Assembly (NCBI GenBank): GCA_026396415.1
Contig: JAPLWX010000015.1
Coordinates: forward strand, 1 to 45,053
Origin: Microcaldota archaeon
GTDB lineage: Archaea; Micrarchaeota; Micrarchaeia; Anstonellales; Anstonellaceae
DNA: 45,053 bases
Reading direction: 5' to 3'
Shown here: positions 8,063 to 16,651 of the stretch, in pieces
Position numbering within the stretch: the stretch's first letter is position 1
Layout of the letters: each line of letters begins with the position of its first letter
The notes under the pieces: model-generated
What the model saw: the letters and a program-made list of their open reading frames with translations, nothing else
Told to the model about the DNA's origin: nothing
Database searches by the model: none
Translations under genes and position numbers: made by a program

Positions 8063-8845
8063 ATGGGCATGGAAAAGAAACACCTCGTTGTAATCGGCTA
8101 CCCGCGCAGGATGGCCGAAGTGCCGAACAGTTCCGTGCAGTTCGTTGTAACCACTCCGCCCTATTTTGACATGGGCTGCTGCGACGAATGCGCGGAATGC
8201 CAGGAAGATTTCAATGACTACCTCCAAGAAATGCAGCTTGTCTTTTCAGAGTGCCACCGGGTGCTGGAAGACGGCTGCAACATCTGCGTAAACATCTGCG
8301 ACGTTGTAAACTACAAGTGCAAATATCCAGTTCCAGCGCACTACACGCTTCTCCTTCAGCGCGCTGGCTTCGAGTACCGGGAAGATATGGTCTGGCGCAA
8401 GCCCTCTGGAAACCTTGCTGGTACCCGCCGGGGCCTGTTCAGTCATCGCCCCTCTCCAATAGACTACTCGCCAAGCAACATTCTCGGGCATGTTCTCGTT
8501 TTCCGCAAGGGCGATTTCAACCGCAAGAAAGTCGGCAATGAGGAAAAGCGCCAGGCGGTGTTTGACATAAGGGAAGTGATGCGCCACCGCAGCCAGGACA
8601 TGGATGCCAATTCAGCATATCCAGCCGAGCTTGCCGAGACGCTCATCAGACTTTACACTTACGAGGGGGAAACGGTGCTTGACCCGTTCCTTGGTGGCGG
8701 CATGACCGTTAAGGCAGCGGCGTGCCTTGGGCGCAGGTCCATAGGCTACGAACCCGACCGCTCCCGCCTGCCGTCCATCCTGCAAGGGTCGCGCATCGCC
8801 CCAAACGACCTGAGAATAATAGGGCAAAGGAGGCTGTTTGAATGA
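8063..8845 (+). CDS. DNA methyltransferase (N4-cytosine/N6-adenine class)
   Basis: VVTTPPYFDMG catalytic motif, later VLDPFLGGGMTVKAA SAM motif (motif IV before motif I order). Confidence 0.88.
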   Translation: MGMEKKHLVVIGYPRRMAEVPNSSVQFVVTTPPYFDMGCCDECAECQEDFNDYLQEMQLVFSECHRVLEDGCNICVNICDVVNYKCKYPVPAHYTLLLQRAGFEYREDMVWRKPSGNLAGTRRGLFSHRPSPIDYSPSNILGHVLVFRKGDFNRKKVGNEEKRQAVFDIREVMRHRSQDMDANSAYPAELAETLIRLYTYEGETVLDPFLGGGMTVKAAACLGRRSIGYEPDRSRLPSILQGSRIAPNDLRIIGQRRLFE

Positions 8846-9147
8846 AAAAAACAATACTGGCAGTTGCTGCGCTGCTGTGCCTGGCCGGCATGGTTTCAGC
8901 CGATTTGGTGATTCCGCCAGACCAGCCCATCTGCAGGCTGTACGGGATGATCCAGGTGTTCGCCACCATGGGCGGCGTCCTGGCTTTGGCGTACGCAGGG
9001 TTCATCCTTGCCACGACCCACGACCTTGCGGAGCGCAACAATGCCAAGCTGCTGGTTGGCGGCGTGGTGATAGGGCTGATAGTCATCTGGCTCGCCCCGC
9101 TGGTTGTGAAAAGCCTCGTGGACGCGGCTGATGTTTGCGGGTGGTGA
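8842..9147 (+). CDS. VirB2/TrbC-like small membrane protein (candidate conjugative pilin)
   Basis: Signal peptide plus two hydrophobic helices separated by a polar loop; start overlaps the methyltransferase stop (ATGA). Confidence 0.6.
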   Translation: MKKTILAVAALLCLAGMVSADLVIPPDQPICRLYGMIQVFATMGGVLALAYAGFILATTHDLAERNNAKLLVGGVVIGLIVIWLAPLVVKSLVDAADVCGW

Positions 9148-9149
9148 GC

Positions 9150-9374
9150 ATGGCATTTGATTTCGTCTCGCTTGCAGGCTACATGAAGGCGGTTGCCGTG
9201 CTCTTCGCCACCCTCGCCATCACGTTCGCGGGCTTTTCCCTTGCCACCAACATGAGCCCTTCTGAGCGCGAGGAATGGAAGGAAGTGATAGCTGGCGCGC
9301 TCATCGGGCTCGTCCTCCTCTACCTCGCGCCCATCATAGCTGCACAGCTCAGCGGCGGCTCGTATTGCGGGTGA
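9150..9374 (+). CDS. Second VirB2-like small membrane protein
   Basis: MAFDFVSLAGYMKAVAVLFATLAITFAGFSLATNMSPSEREEWKEVIAGALIGLVLLYLAPIIAAQLSGGSYCG; same two-helix layout as the preceding ORF. Confidence 0.55.
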   Translation: MAFDFVSLAGYMKAVAVLFATLAITFAGFSLATNMSPSEREEWKEVIAGALIGLVLLYLAPIIAAQLSGGSYCG

Positions 9375-9378
9375 TATT

Positions 9379-10332
9379 ATGGCTTGTTTGAAATCCTATT
9401 GCCTTGCGCTTCTCGCATTGTTCATCTTCATAGGCACCTCCCACGCAGATTCGACCAACTCCACGAACTACGGCGACCTCATAGGCTCACTTACATCCGC
9501 GCTCACAAACCTTCCCGGCAGGATTGTGGATAGCTTCTTCACTTATGCTGTCTCGGGCCTCATGTCTTCCTCCCAGCAGCTCGTGGACGCCTCGTTCAAG
9601 TTCATGTTCTCAAACCCAGACCCCGCGTGGTTCTGCACAGCCTACAACGGCGTTATGGAGATAGTGGAGAGCCTCTACTCACTCTCGCTCATGGCGCTTG
9701 CGCTCTACCTCATATTGCGCTCCAATGACGCGGAAGGGCGCGCAAGCGCGAAAAAGTGGATGGAGAACATGCTGGTGATGATAGTTCTCCTGGCATTTTC
9801 CTTCCAAATCTTCAAGGTGATGCTGGACTTCAGCGCCTATCTTGCCGCAAGTGCAGCCAGCGAGTCCATGAAAAGCATGTTTTCAACCCCTCTCAGCTTT
9901 TCCACCTCCGTCTTCGCGCTAGTAATCCTCCTTCCGGCAATCGCAGGCATGCTCCTGACCTTCCTGACGCTCCTGCTCCGCTATCTTCTCATTCCATTCC
10001 TGCTTTTCCTCTTCCCAATCGCAATCTTTCTCTATTTCACGCCTCTAACGCAGCGGTGGGGCAGGGCATTTCTGGGCGTAATAGCATCCGTGGTTTTCAT
10101 GACCGTATTCGACGCCCTCATATTGCTTGGGCTAAGCTCACTCTTCAATTCACACGACCCCAATCTGGCGGATTCGCTTGCGCGCGCGTTCGCCGTGCTT
10201 TTCGGCTTCGCGGCAATCGGGCTGGTCAACCTGCTCATGTTCGTGCTGGCTATCCTCTCAATCATACTGCAGAACAACACGGTGAGGAGCATCGTTGGGT
10301 TTGCGGTGGCAGGGAAGGTGCTGACAAGGTGA
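9379..10332 (+). CDS. VirB6/TrbL-like polytopic membrane protein
   Basis: N-terminal signal, multiple TM helices, position after VirB2-like genes. Confidence 0.6.
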   Translation: MACLKSYCLALLALFIFIGTSHADSTNSTNYGDLIGSLTSALTNLPGRIVDSFFTYAVSGLMSSSQQLVDASFKFMFSNPDPAWFCTAYNGVMEIVESLYSLSLMALALYLILRSNDAEGRASAKKWMENMLVMIVLLAFSFQIFKVMLDFSAYLAASAASESMKSMFSTPLSFSTSVFALVILLPAIAGMLLTFLTLLLRYLLIPFLLFLFPIAIFLYFTPLTQRWGRAFLGVIASVVFMTVFDALILLGLSSLFNSHDPNLADSLARAFAVLFGFAAIGLVNLLMFVLAILSIILQNNTVRSIVGFAVAGKVLTR

Positions 10333-10360
10333 ACTGCTAGCCAAATGCTCGGAAGAGGAG

Positions 10361-11164
10361 TTATTTTGCGGCAATCTTCTTGTACACAAGCATTGCAGCG
10401 AACGCAGCCACCAGCACCATCACTATCGCGCCGCCTGCCGCCAGGTCAAAGTAATACGCAAGCAAAAGCCCGGCAACCACAGACGCGACCGCAAAAAGCA
10501 CGGACATCAAAACCGCCTGCCGGAAGCTTCTGCATAGGGGAAGCGCGATGGAGGCAGGTATGACAATGAACGATGACACTAGGAGGATGCCCACCACCTG
10601 CATGGAAAGCACGACTGCAACCGAGGTGAGCACAAGTAGCACGGTGTTCAGCCTTTCCACAGGCACGCCTGCCGCCCTGGCGGATTCCTCGTCAAAGGTG
10701 ATGTAGAACAGCTCCTTGTAGAAAAGCACCAGCATGGCAAGGGTCGCAAGCCCTACGGCAAGAATGAGCAGTATGTCCGCCTCGCTTACTGAAAGTATGC
10801 TCCCGAAAAGGTAGGACATCAGGTCGGCATTGAAGCCGTGCGACAGGCTCACCAACACCACGCCAAGCGCAAGCCCGAAGGAGAAGAATATCGCAATCGC
10901 TGAGTCGCTGTAGATTTTCATCTGCTTCAGTTTCTGTATCCCGATTGCAGCCAAAACCGAGAACACCAGCGCGGAAACAATTGGGTAGACTTTGAAAAAC
11001 ATCCCTGCCGCGATGCCCCCGAACGAGATATGCGCAAGCCCGTCGCCCAGAAGCGCCATCCTGCGCAGGACAAGGAAAACTCCTATTGCCGAGCATAGGA
11101 TGGCGATAAGGATGCCTCCCACGAATGCGCGCTGCATGAACGAGTATTGGAGTATCTCAAGCAT
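10361..11164 (-). CDS. znuB: Zinc/manganese ABC transporter permease
   Basis: MLEILQYSFMQRAFVGGILIAILCSAIGVFLVLRRMALLGDGLAHISFGGIAAG is typical of ABC-3 family permeases. Confidence 0.88.
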   Translation of the reverse strand: MLEILQYSFMQRAFVGGILIAILCSAIGVFLVLRRMALLGDGLAHISFGGIAAGMFFKVYPIVSALVFSVLAAIGIQKLKQMKIYSDSAIAIFFSFGLALGVVLVSLSHGFNADLMSYLFGSILSVSEADILLILAVGLATLAMLVLFYKELFYITFDEESARAAGVPVERLNTVLLVLTSVAVVLSMQVVGILLVSSFIVIPASIALPLCRSFRQAVLMSVLFAVASVVAGLLLAYYFDLAAGGAIVMVLVAAFAAMLVYKKIAAK

Positions 11165-11172
11165 AGGAGCAC

Positions 11173-11919
11173 CTAGTCATGGTGATGGGGCACCCGTCCC
11201 ATGTCATTGCCGTATGCGCACAGGAGCGCGGCGTCAATGCCTTTTGAAGCGTCGTGCATGGTGACGCCAACATTCACGCAGGCTATCTTCCCGGCATTTT
11301 TTGCCACCACGCCGACATCATGCGAAATCAGCACCAATGTCATGCCCATCTCTCTATTCAGCCTGCCAAGGAGCAGATAGAATTCATGCTGCGCCTTCTG
11401 GTCCACTCCAACGGTGGGCTCGTCAAGGATGAGCAATTCCGGCTCGGCTGCAAGTGCGCGCGCGATGAAAACCCTCTGCTGCTGCCCGCCCGACAGGTCG
11501 CCTATCCGTTTGCCCCGCAGCCCAGATATGCCAGAAACTTCAAGCGCTCTTTCAACAGCTTTGCGGTCATTTTCAGAAAACTGCTTCATCAGCCCGGCTT
11601 TCGGAATGCGCCCCATGCTTGCCACTTCGAATACGGATGCCGGGAAATTCTGGTCAAAGCCCGTGGCCTTCTGGGGCACATAGCCGACTTTATGCCATTC
11701 ATGAAAATCTGCAATGTCCTTCCCAAAAAGGCGGATTTTGCCCTTGTCGGGCTTGAGCAGCCCGAGCGCAAGCTTCACCAGCGTGGTCTTGCCCGCCCCG
11801 TTCGGGCCTATCATGCCCACAAAGTCCCCTTTTTCGATTGAAAAGGACGCCTTTTCCACTGCGAGTTGCTTGCCGTAGCTGAATGAAACGTTTCTGAATT
11901 CAAGGATCTTCTCAGCCAT
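11173..11919 (-). CDS. znuC: Zinc/manganese ABC transporter ATPase
   Basis: Walker A GPNGAGKTT, LSGGQQQR signature, LLILDEP Walker B; operon context. Confidence 0.9.
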   Translation of the reverse strand: MAEKILEFRNVSFSYGKQLAVEKASFSIEKGDFVGMIGPNGAGKTTLVKLALGLLKPDKGKIRLFGKDIADFHEWHKVGYVPQKATGFDQNFPASVFEVASMGRIPKAGLMKQFSENDRKAVERALEVSGISGLRGKRIGDLSGGQQQRVFIARALAAEPELLILDEPTVGVDQKAQHEFYLLLGRLNREMGMTLVLISHDVGVVAKNAGKIACVNVGVTMHDASKGIDAALLCAYGNDMGRVPHHHD

Positions 11920-11929
11920 GTTCCCACTT

Positions 11930-12841
11930 CTAGCCGCAATCAAGGTTTGCCTTTATCGTTGCCACGTTCTCTTCCTGCTGTGAGAGGTAATCCTCGCCGC
12001 GCTGCTGTTCCTCGGGCGTAAGCCCGTGCAGTGTGTTGAAAACCGCGACCTTGCCGCCTATTTCGCTGGCAATGGTCTGCGCAACCTTCGGGCTATATAG
12101 CTTCTCGACGAACACAACGGTGATGTTCTTCGCCTTTGCCTGGTCCACGATTGCTGCCACCACTACCGGTGTGGGCTCGCCCTCTGCGTTCACTCCCTCA
12201 ACCGGCACCTGGTTGCAGCCATACTCCTTGCAGAAGTACGCCAATGTCGCGTGCGTGATTATCATGTTTTTGTTCTTGCATATTGCCATCGTGGCGCGGA
12301 ATTCCGCATCGAGCTTGTCAAGCTTCGCCATATAGGCATTTGCATCGGCTTCATAATAGTCCTTTCCCGCCGGGTCTGCCTTCTCCAGCGCATCGCGGAT
12401 GTTAGCCACCTGGATTTTTGCATCCACCGGGTCAAGCCAGATATGGGGGTCGTTTCCCGGCATATCAGCGTCCTCCGACGCCACAAGCTGCACCCCCTTG
12501 CTAGCATCAACGACCGTCAGGTTGGGGTTGTCAATTCCTTCCAGCAGCTTTGGAGCCCATGTGTCTTCAATCACCCCATTAAGAACAAGCACCCGCGCCG
12601 AACTGAGCGTCTTTATGTCAGAGGGCGTTGGCTCGAAGTCGTGCGGTTCAACGCCAGCAGGTATCAGCGAGGTGACTTCAACACGGTCCCCGCCCACATT
12701 CTTTGCGAAATCGTACATGGGGTAAAAGCTTGCGACGACCTTGAGCTTCCCGCTGTTTTGCGGCTGGGGCTGCGCAGTGCAGCCGAAAAGCAGCAGCCCG
12801 ACAACAAAAATAATGGCAATCCCGCTTTTCATCCAAATCAC
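11930..12841 (-). CDS. znuA: Zinc/manganese ABC transporter substrate-binding lipoprotein
   Basis: Lipobox LLLFGC; VVASFYPMYDFAKNVGGDRVEVTSLIPAGVEPHDFEPTPSD; NDPHIWLDP. Confidence 0.9.
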   Translation of the reverse strand: MIWMKSGIAIIFVVGLLLFGCTAQPQPQNSGKLKVVASFYPMYDFAKNVGGDRVEVTSLIPAGVEPHDFEPTPSDIKTLSSARVLVLNGVIEDTWAPKLLEGIDNPNLTVVDASKGVQLVASEDADMPGNDPHIWLDPVDAKIQVANIRDALEKADPAGKDYYEADANAYMAKLDKLDAEFRATMAICKNKNMIITHATLAYFCKEYGCNQVPVEGVNAEGEPTPVVVAAIVDQAKAKNITVVFVEKLYSPKVAQTIASEIGGKVAVFNTLHGLTPEEQQRGEDYLSQQEENVATIKANLDCG

Positions 12842-12859
12842 CTTCCGCTCAATTTACAT

Positions 12860-12923
12860 GTTATTAATATTTAAACATATTCTTATTAAGATTGGTTAGT
12901 CGGTTTATATTCAAGTTAATAAC
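12860..12923. promoter_or_regulatory. Inverted repeat GTTATTAA ... TTAATAAC in the divergent znuA/nikR-like promoter
   Basis: GTTATTAA at 12860-12867 and TTAATAAC at 12916-12923. Confidence 0.45.
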
Positions 12924-12936
12924 CGAGGTGGTTCCT

Positions 12937-13320
12937 GTGCCGATAATCAGCATGTCGCTGGACGAAAACACGCTTTTGGAGCTGGATTCCCTGCCTGCAA
13001 AATTGGGCTTTGCAGGCCGTTCCGAGGCTATACGCGCAGGGGTGAAGACACTTATTGCGGAGAACAAAGGCGTGGATTCTCTTTCTGGAAGGATTAAGTC
13101 CGTCCTCCTCATGGTGCACGATGAGTCTGACGAGGAAAAGGCGACCGCAGTGAAGCACAAATTCGATGACATCATAGCCACGCAGGTGCACAGCAACCTT
13201 AAAAGCGGGAAGTGCCTTGAGATATTCGTGCTGGATGGCAAGGCTTCGCGCGTAAGGGAGATGTTCCGTTCGGCGCAGGCAAACCGGAAAGTGGAGTACC
13301 TCAAGCTCGTCGTGCCGTGA
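12937..13320 (+). CDS. NikR-like ribbon-helix-helix metalloregulator
   Basis: RHH N-terminus IISMSLDENTLLELDSLPAKLGFAGRSEAIRAGVKTLI and ACT-like C-terminus with VHDESDEEKA...VHSNLKSGKCLEIFVLDG (His/Cys metal positions). Confidence 0.8.
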   Translation: MPIISMSLDENTLLELDSLPAKLGFAGRSEAIRAGVKTLIAENKGVDSLSGRIKSVLLMVHDESDEEKATAVKHKFDDIIATQVHSNLKSGKCLEIFVLDGKASRVREMFRSAQANRKVEYLKLVVP

Positions 13321-13324
13321 TTCC

Positions 13325-13480
13325 ATGAAGATTTCCAAGGAAAAGCTCATGAAAAAGGGTAACGAGAGCCTTGCGGTAGGCGCGCTTTTCTCTCTTTCAA
13401 GCGTCGCGTGCCCATGCCCGGTCTGCATAGGCTCGTCCCTGCTATTTCTCATTAACGGAATACGCGAAAAGATTGCCTGA
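13325..13480 (+). CDS. 51-aa small hydrophobic protein with CPCPVC motif
   Basis: Manual translation MKISKEKLMKKGNESLAVGALFSLSSVACPCPVCIGSSLLFLINGIREKIA*; begins 4 nt after the NikR-like stop; below the ORF-track size cutoff. Confidence 0.65.
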   Translation: MKISKEKLMKKGNESLAVGALFSLSSVACPCPVCIGSSLLFLINGIREKIA

Positions 13481-13539
13481 CTTTTTGATGCGGGAGCCAC
13501 GGCGCATATATTTCCACGTGGCATGAAAGTACCATGTAT

Positions 13540-14253
13540 TCATTCTCGATAATGCTTGACGAAAGCCGTCATCAGCCCAAGCGAATTCACCGAATCAAGG
13601 GCAATACCCTGCTTTTCTGCGTAGCCTGCAATATCGCTGGATTCGAGAAGAGGCGAGGCGCCATTCTTCCGCACGCGCAGGGCGGAGTCCTTGAACTTTT
13701 CAAAAAGCGCGGCTGCCTGCTGGCTGGTCAATTTCCCAACCACCTGTGTCAGTGCCTCTTTCCCGCTATCTTCTGCGAGCACCTTTCCAAACATTTTATG
13801 CGCTGAGCCCTGTGCCTCGGATTTATCTGGGGTCCACCAATCCGCCTTCAACAGTGGAGAGCCTTTTATGATAGAAAGTTTTCGCAGAACTACTGAAACA
13901 AAGGGATGGTTGAAAAAATCGTAGCGCAAGATGTCATCTGCAAGCGCATCAACCGTTTTTCTGCTAAGATTGTATGAAATCGTGCCTCCAACCGCATCGT
14001 CTTGCCAATCAATGATTTCCCAGATTGGGCGCTTCGGAAGGCAAGCGCCTATTTTTCGCCCGTCTCGCACTGCCGTGACAGCTTCATAAACCGCAAGCTT
14101 GGCGAGTGTCTTTGCCTCGCCGGGCGCGCCTTGCTCCTTCGCAATGGCGCATTTGGCAAGATACTGCTGGATGAGCGGAAGGTTCTCGATGTTCTTGCCC
14201 TTCCTTTCGAGCCTCCGCAGCGTTGGACTGACATTCTTTGTTGCTTCCACCAT
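13540..14253 (-). CDS. Hypothetical protein
   Basis: Long ORF in a three-gene minus-strand cluster; GAGGTG ribosome-binding site precedes the chosen start. Confidence 0.7.
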   Translation of the reverse strand: MVEATKNVSPTLRRLERKGKNIENLPLIQQYLAKCAIAKEQGAPGEAKTLAKLAVYEAVTAVRDGRKIGACLPKRPIWEIIDWQDDAVGGTISYNLSRKTVDALADDILRYDFFNHPFVSVVLRKLSIIKGSPLLKADWWTPDKSEAQGSAHKMFGKVLAEDSGKEALTQVVGKLTSQQAAALFEKFKDSALRVRKNGASPLLESSDIAGYAEKQGIALDSVNSLGLMTAFVKHYRE

Positions 14254-14257
14254 CACG

Positions 14258-14953
14258 TTAAACACCTCGTTTTTCCTTGGTTTCATCTGTCTTCACATCC
14301 TCCTTCATCTTCTCGTAGCGCTCAACCGCCTTGATTTTTGATTTTGTGCTGGCAATCAGATGATCTAGTGTTACGCCGACAATCCCCAAACCGATTCCAA
14401 TTGCGAATTCTGTGATGGAAAAAGCTTTGCCGAGTACCGCGTGTGCAACGGCTTCACCAGTCATTATAATGCCGAATCCTAACCCGATAATTCGAGCACA
14501 GTATACCGCGATTGCCCCGAGGGAAGCAAACATGTCCTGCGGCTTCACAACCGAAGCAAAACCGGCATATTTTGCCTGTTTCACTTCGCTGTCCTGGAAT
14601 TTTTGGCATATCTCTGTCGCCTTGTCATTCACTATCTTCTCTGCATCATTCATCTTTTCTCTTGGCAGTATGTGATAGTAGTTATGAACAAGTTCCTCGT
14701 ATTTCTCAGCCAGCCCATCATATTCTTCCATTTCTCTGAAAATCGCGTCCAACGTCTTTTTTGGCTTGCGCCTTCTCTCTTTCAGCATTGCCTTGCCCTC
14801 TTTCAGGTAGCCTGCCAGCCTAGCGGCATCCGTGATTATCTCTTCCCGTAACGGAGACTTTTTCTTGGAGTGCCATATCCTTATTTTTCCGCAAAATCCT
14901 GTTTTCTCTATGTTCTGCGATGAAGTACCAGTTGCTTTTGTTACGTTTTCCAT
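14258..14953 (-). CDS. Hypothetical membrane protein
   Basis: N-terminal charged/coiled region, C-terminal hydrophobic segments; GAGGTG upstream of start. Confidence 0.7.
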   Translation of the reverse strand: MENVTKATGTSSQNIEKTGFCGKIRIWHSKKKSPLREEIITDAARLAGYLKEGKAMLKERRRKPKKTLDAIFREMEEYDGLAEKYEELVHNYYHILPREKMNDAEKIVNDKATEICQKFQDSEVKQAKYAGFASVVKPQDMFASLGAIAVYCARIIGLGFGIIMTGEAVAHAVLGKAFSITEFAIGIGLGIVGVTLDHLIASTKSKIKAVERYEKMKEDVKTDETKEKRGV

Positions 14954-14970
14954 AATTCTCACCTCATTTA

Positions 14971-15696
14971 TTACATCCGTGACTCGTTATTCACCTGCTC
15001 GGTTGTGCTATTTTCAATGCTAGTCACAGCCGCAAAACATAGGTCTGGGGGAAGGTCCAAGCGGACGCCAAACCGACCGTTGAAATTGAAGAGGAAGAAC
15101 CCCCTGACTCCAAGCCCGACATAATTATCAGCGCGATGGAGATAGCGTGCGCCTTTGTCACCAGGTGAAACCTCTCGATTGCCGGCAGGTATGCCAAACT
15201 TTTCGTCTGCGACATAAAATGCGTTTTTCTTAGGGAAATTCGGTATAAACCCAATCTCGTGCATATCAGTAATCTCGTAGAATATGCCGTTCTTGCCATT
15301 TTTCTTGGGTATTATCAGCGGAGTGCCACCTGCAAGGATTTTGTGGTTGATAGCAAGTATGCCATTCCTTTCCTTCCTGAATTCGACAGGTACTTCAAAA
15401 GTGTAGGTCATATTATTGGACGGGCTAGTGTAATTTATCACCGAACCAAGTTTTTCATCCGGTCTTGCGTACGCAAAGAGCGTTCCTGCCAAGCCAGGGC
15501 AGATTTTGTGGCAGATATCATCCTTACTTTTCCACGGATCAGAAAGCACGAGTATTCCGTCAAATTCCTTGTTGTTGATGATGCGCACCTTAGCACTGTT
15601 CGCTTCGCGTATCACATCTATTTGCGAGAACTTCGTTATATCGCGGCGGTCATAGACAGTCCGATTGAGTATGACGGCCCTTTCTAATTTTTGCAT
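14971..15696 (-). CDS. Hypothetical protein
   Basis: Long ORF; GAGGTGAAAAATATG start context; divergent from a TrmB-like regulator. Confidence 0.7.
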   Translation of the reverse strand: MQKLERAVILNRTVYDRRDITKFSQIDVIREANSAKVRIINNKEFDGILVLSDPWKSKDDICHKICPGLAGTLFAYARPDEKLGSVINYTSPSNNMTYTFEVPVEFRKERNGILAINHKILAGGTPLIIPKKNGKNGIFYEITDMHEIGFIPNFPKKNAFYVADEKFGIPAGNREVSPGDKGARYLHRADNYVGLGVRGFFLFNFNGRFGVRLDLPPDLCFAAVTSIENSTTEQVNNESRM

Positions 15697-15794
15697 ATTT
15701 TTCACCTCACGGTTAATTTCCATGTTCTTCTATCTAAACCAACATACATATTATAAAGTGTAGTAGCTAATAGATACTACAAGATGGTGATTAC

Positions 15795-16526
15795 ATGGAA
15801 AAGGAGATTTTGAAGGGGCTTGGCTTTACCGACATCGAGGTGAAGGTCTATTGGGAGCTTCTTGGCTTGGGCGCAAGCCCTGCGGGAAGGCTTGCAAAGA
15901 CGGCGGGCGTTTACCGGAAGAACCTCTACGATGCGCTTGAGAGGTTAATAGAGAAAGGATTGGTCACCTTCGTGGTTGAAAATAAGCGGAGAACCTTCCA
16001 GGCAAAATCCCCGAAAAACCTGCTGAAGTATGTGGAAGAGAAGGAGCGCGCCCTAAGCGAGAGGAAAAAGGAGCTTGAGGATGCGATTCCCTCCATGGAG
16101 GCGCGGCGGCTGTCCGCACAAGTTGAGATTGAGGCTGAGATATACCGTGGCAACGAGGGGATAAAGACAATCCTGCGGGAATGCCTAGAGCACCGCGAAG
16201 TTCTCCTTATTGGTGCAACCGGCGAGGTGGAGGACCGGCTGCCTAATTTTTGGCCGGGGTACAACAAGAAGCGCGAGGGGCTTGGGTGCGCCTGGAAGCT
16301 GCTGCTCACCTACGAGGCGCGGAACCGGGAAATCACAAAGTCCAGGCACTATCATTACAAAGTCCTTCCAAAAACACTGAGCGGACCCAACGTGATATAC
16401 ATTTACGGGGAGTCGGTGGCAAATGTGCTTTGGCTGGAAAAGCCGGTTGCATTCGTGGTAAGGCACCGCGAGCTTGCGGAGAGCTATAAGCGATATTTCC
16501 ACTATCTGTGGGATAGCCTACGGTAG
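15795..16526 (+). CDS. TrmB-family transcriptional regulator
   Basis: ILKGLGFTDIEVKVYWELLGLGASPAGRLAKTAGVYRKNLYDALERLIEKGLV wHTH plus C-terminal TrmB-like effector domain. Confidence 0.85.
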   Translation: MEKEILKGLGFTDIEVKVYWELLGLGASPAGRLAKTAGVYRKNLYDALERLIEKGLVTFVVENKRRTFQAKSPKNLLKYVEEKERALSERKKELEDAIPSMEARRLSAQVEIEAEIYRGNEGIKTILRECLEHREVLLIGATGEVEDRLPNFWPGYNKKREGLGCAWKLLLTYEARNREITKSRHYHYKVLPKTLSGPNVIYIYGESVANVLWLEKPVAFVVRHRELAESYKRYFHYLWDSLR

Positions 16527-16584
16527 TCGGGAATGAAAAATTATTTCATTCATCTGTGCAATAATGCCAAATCTTCATTGATGC

Positions 16585-16624
16585 CTTAACGTACCTCATT
16601 GTCCACGAATGAATATCTTATCCC
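16585..16624 (+). promoter_or_regulatory. 40-bp shared element motif, copy 3
   Basis: CTTAACGTACCTCATTGTCCACGAATGAATATCTTATCCC upstream of the virB4-like gene. Confidence 0.8.
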
Positions 16625-16651
16625 GTGTGCCTAAGCATACGGGTGCTTCCC

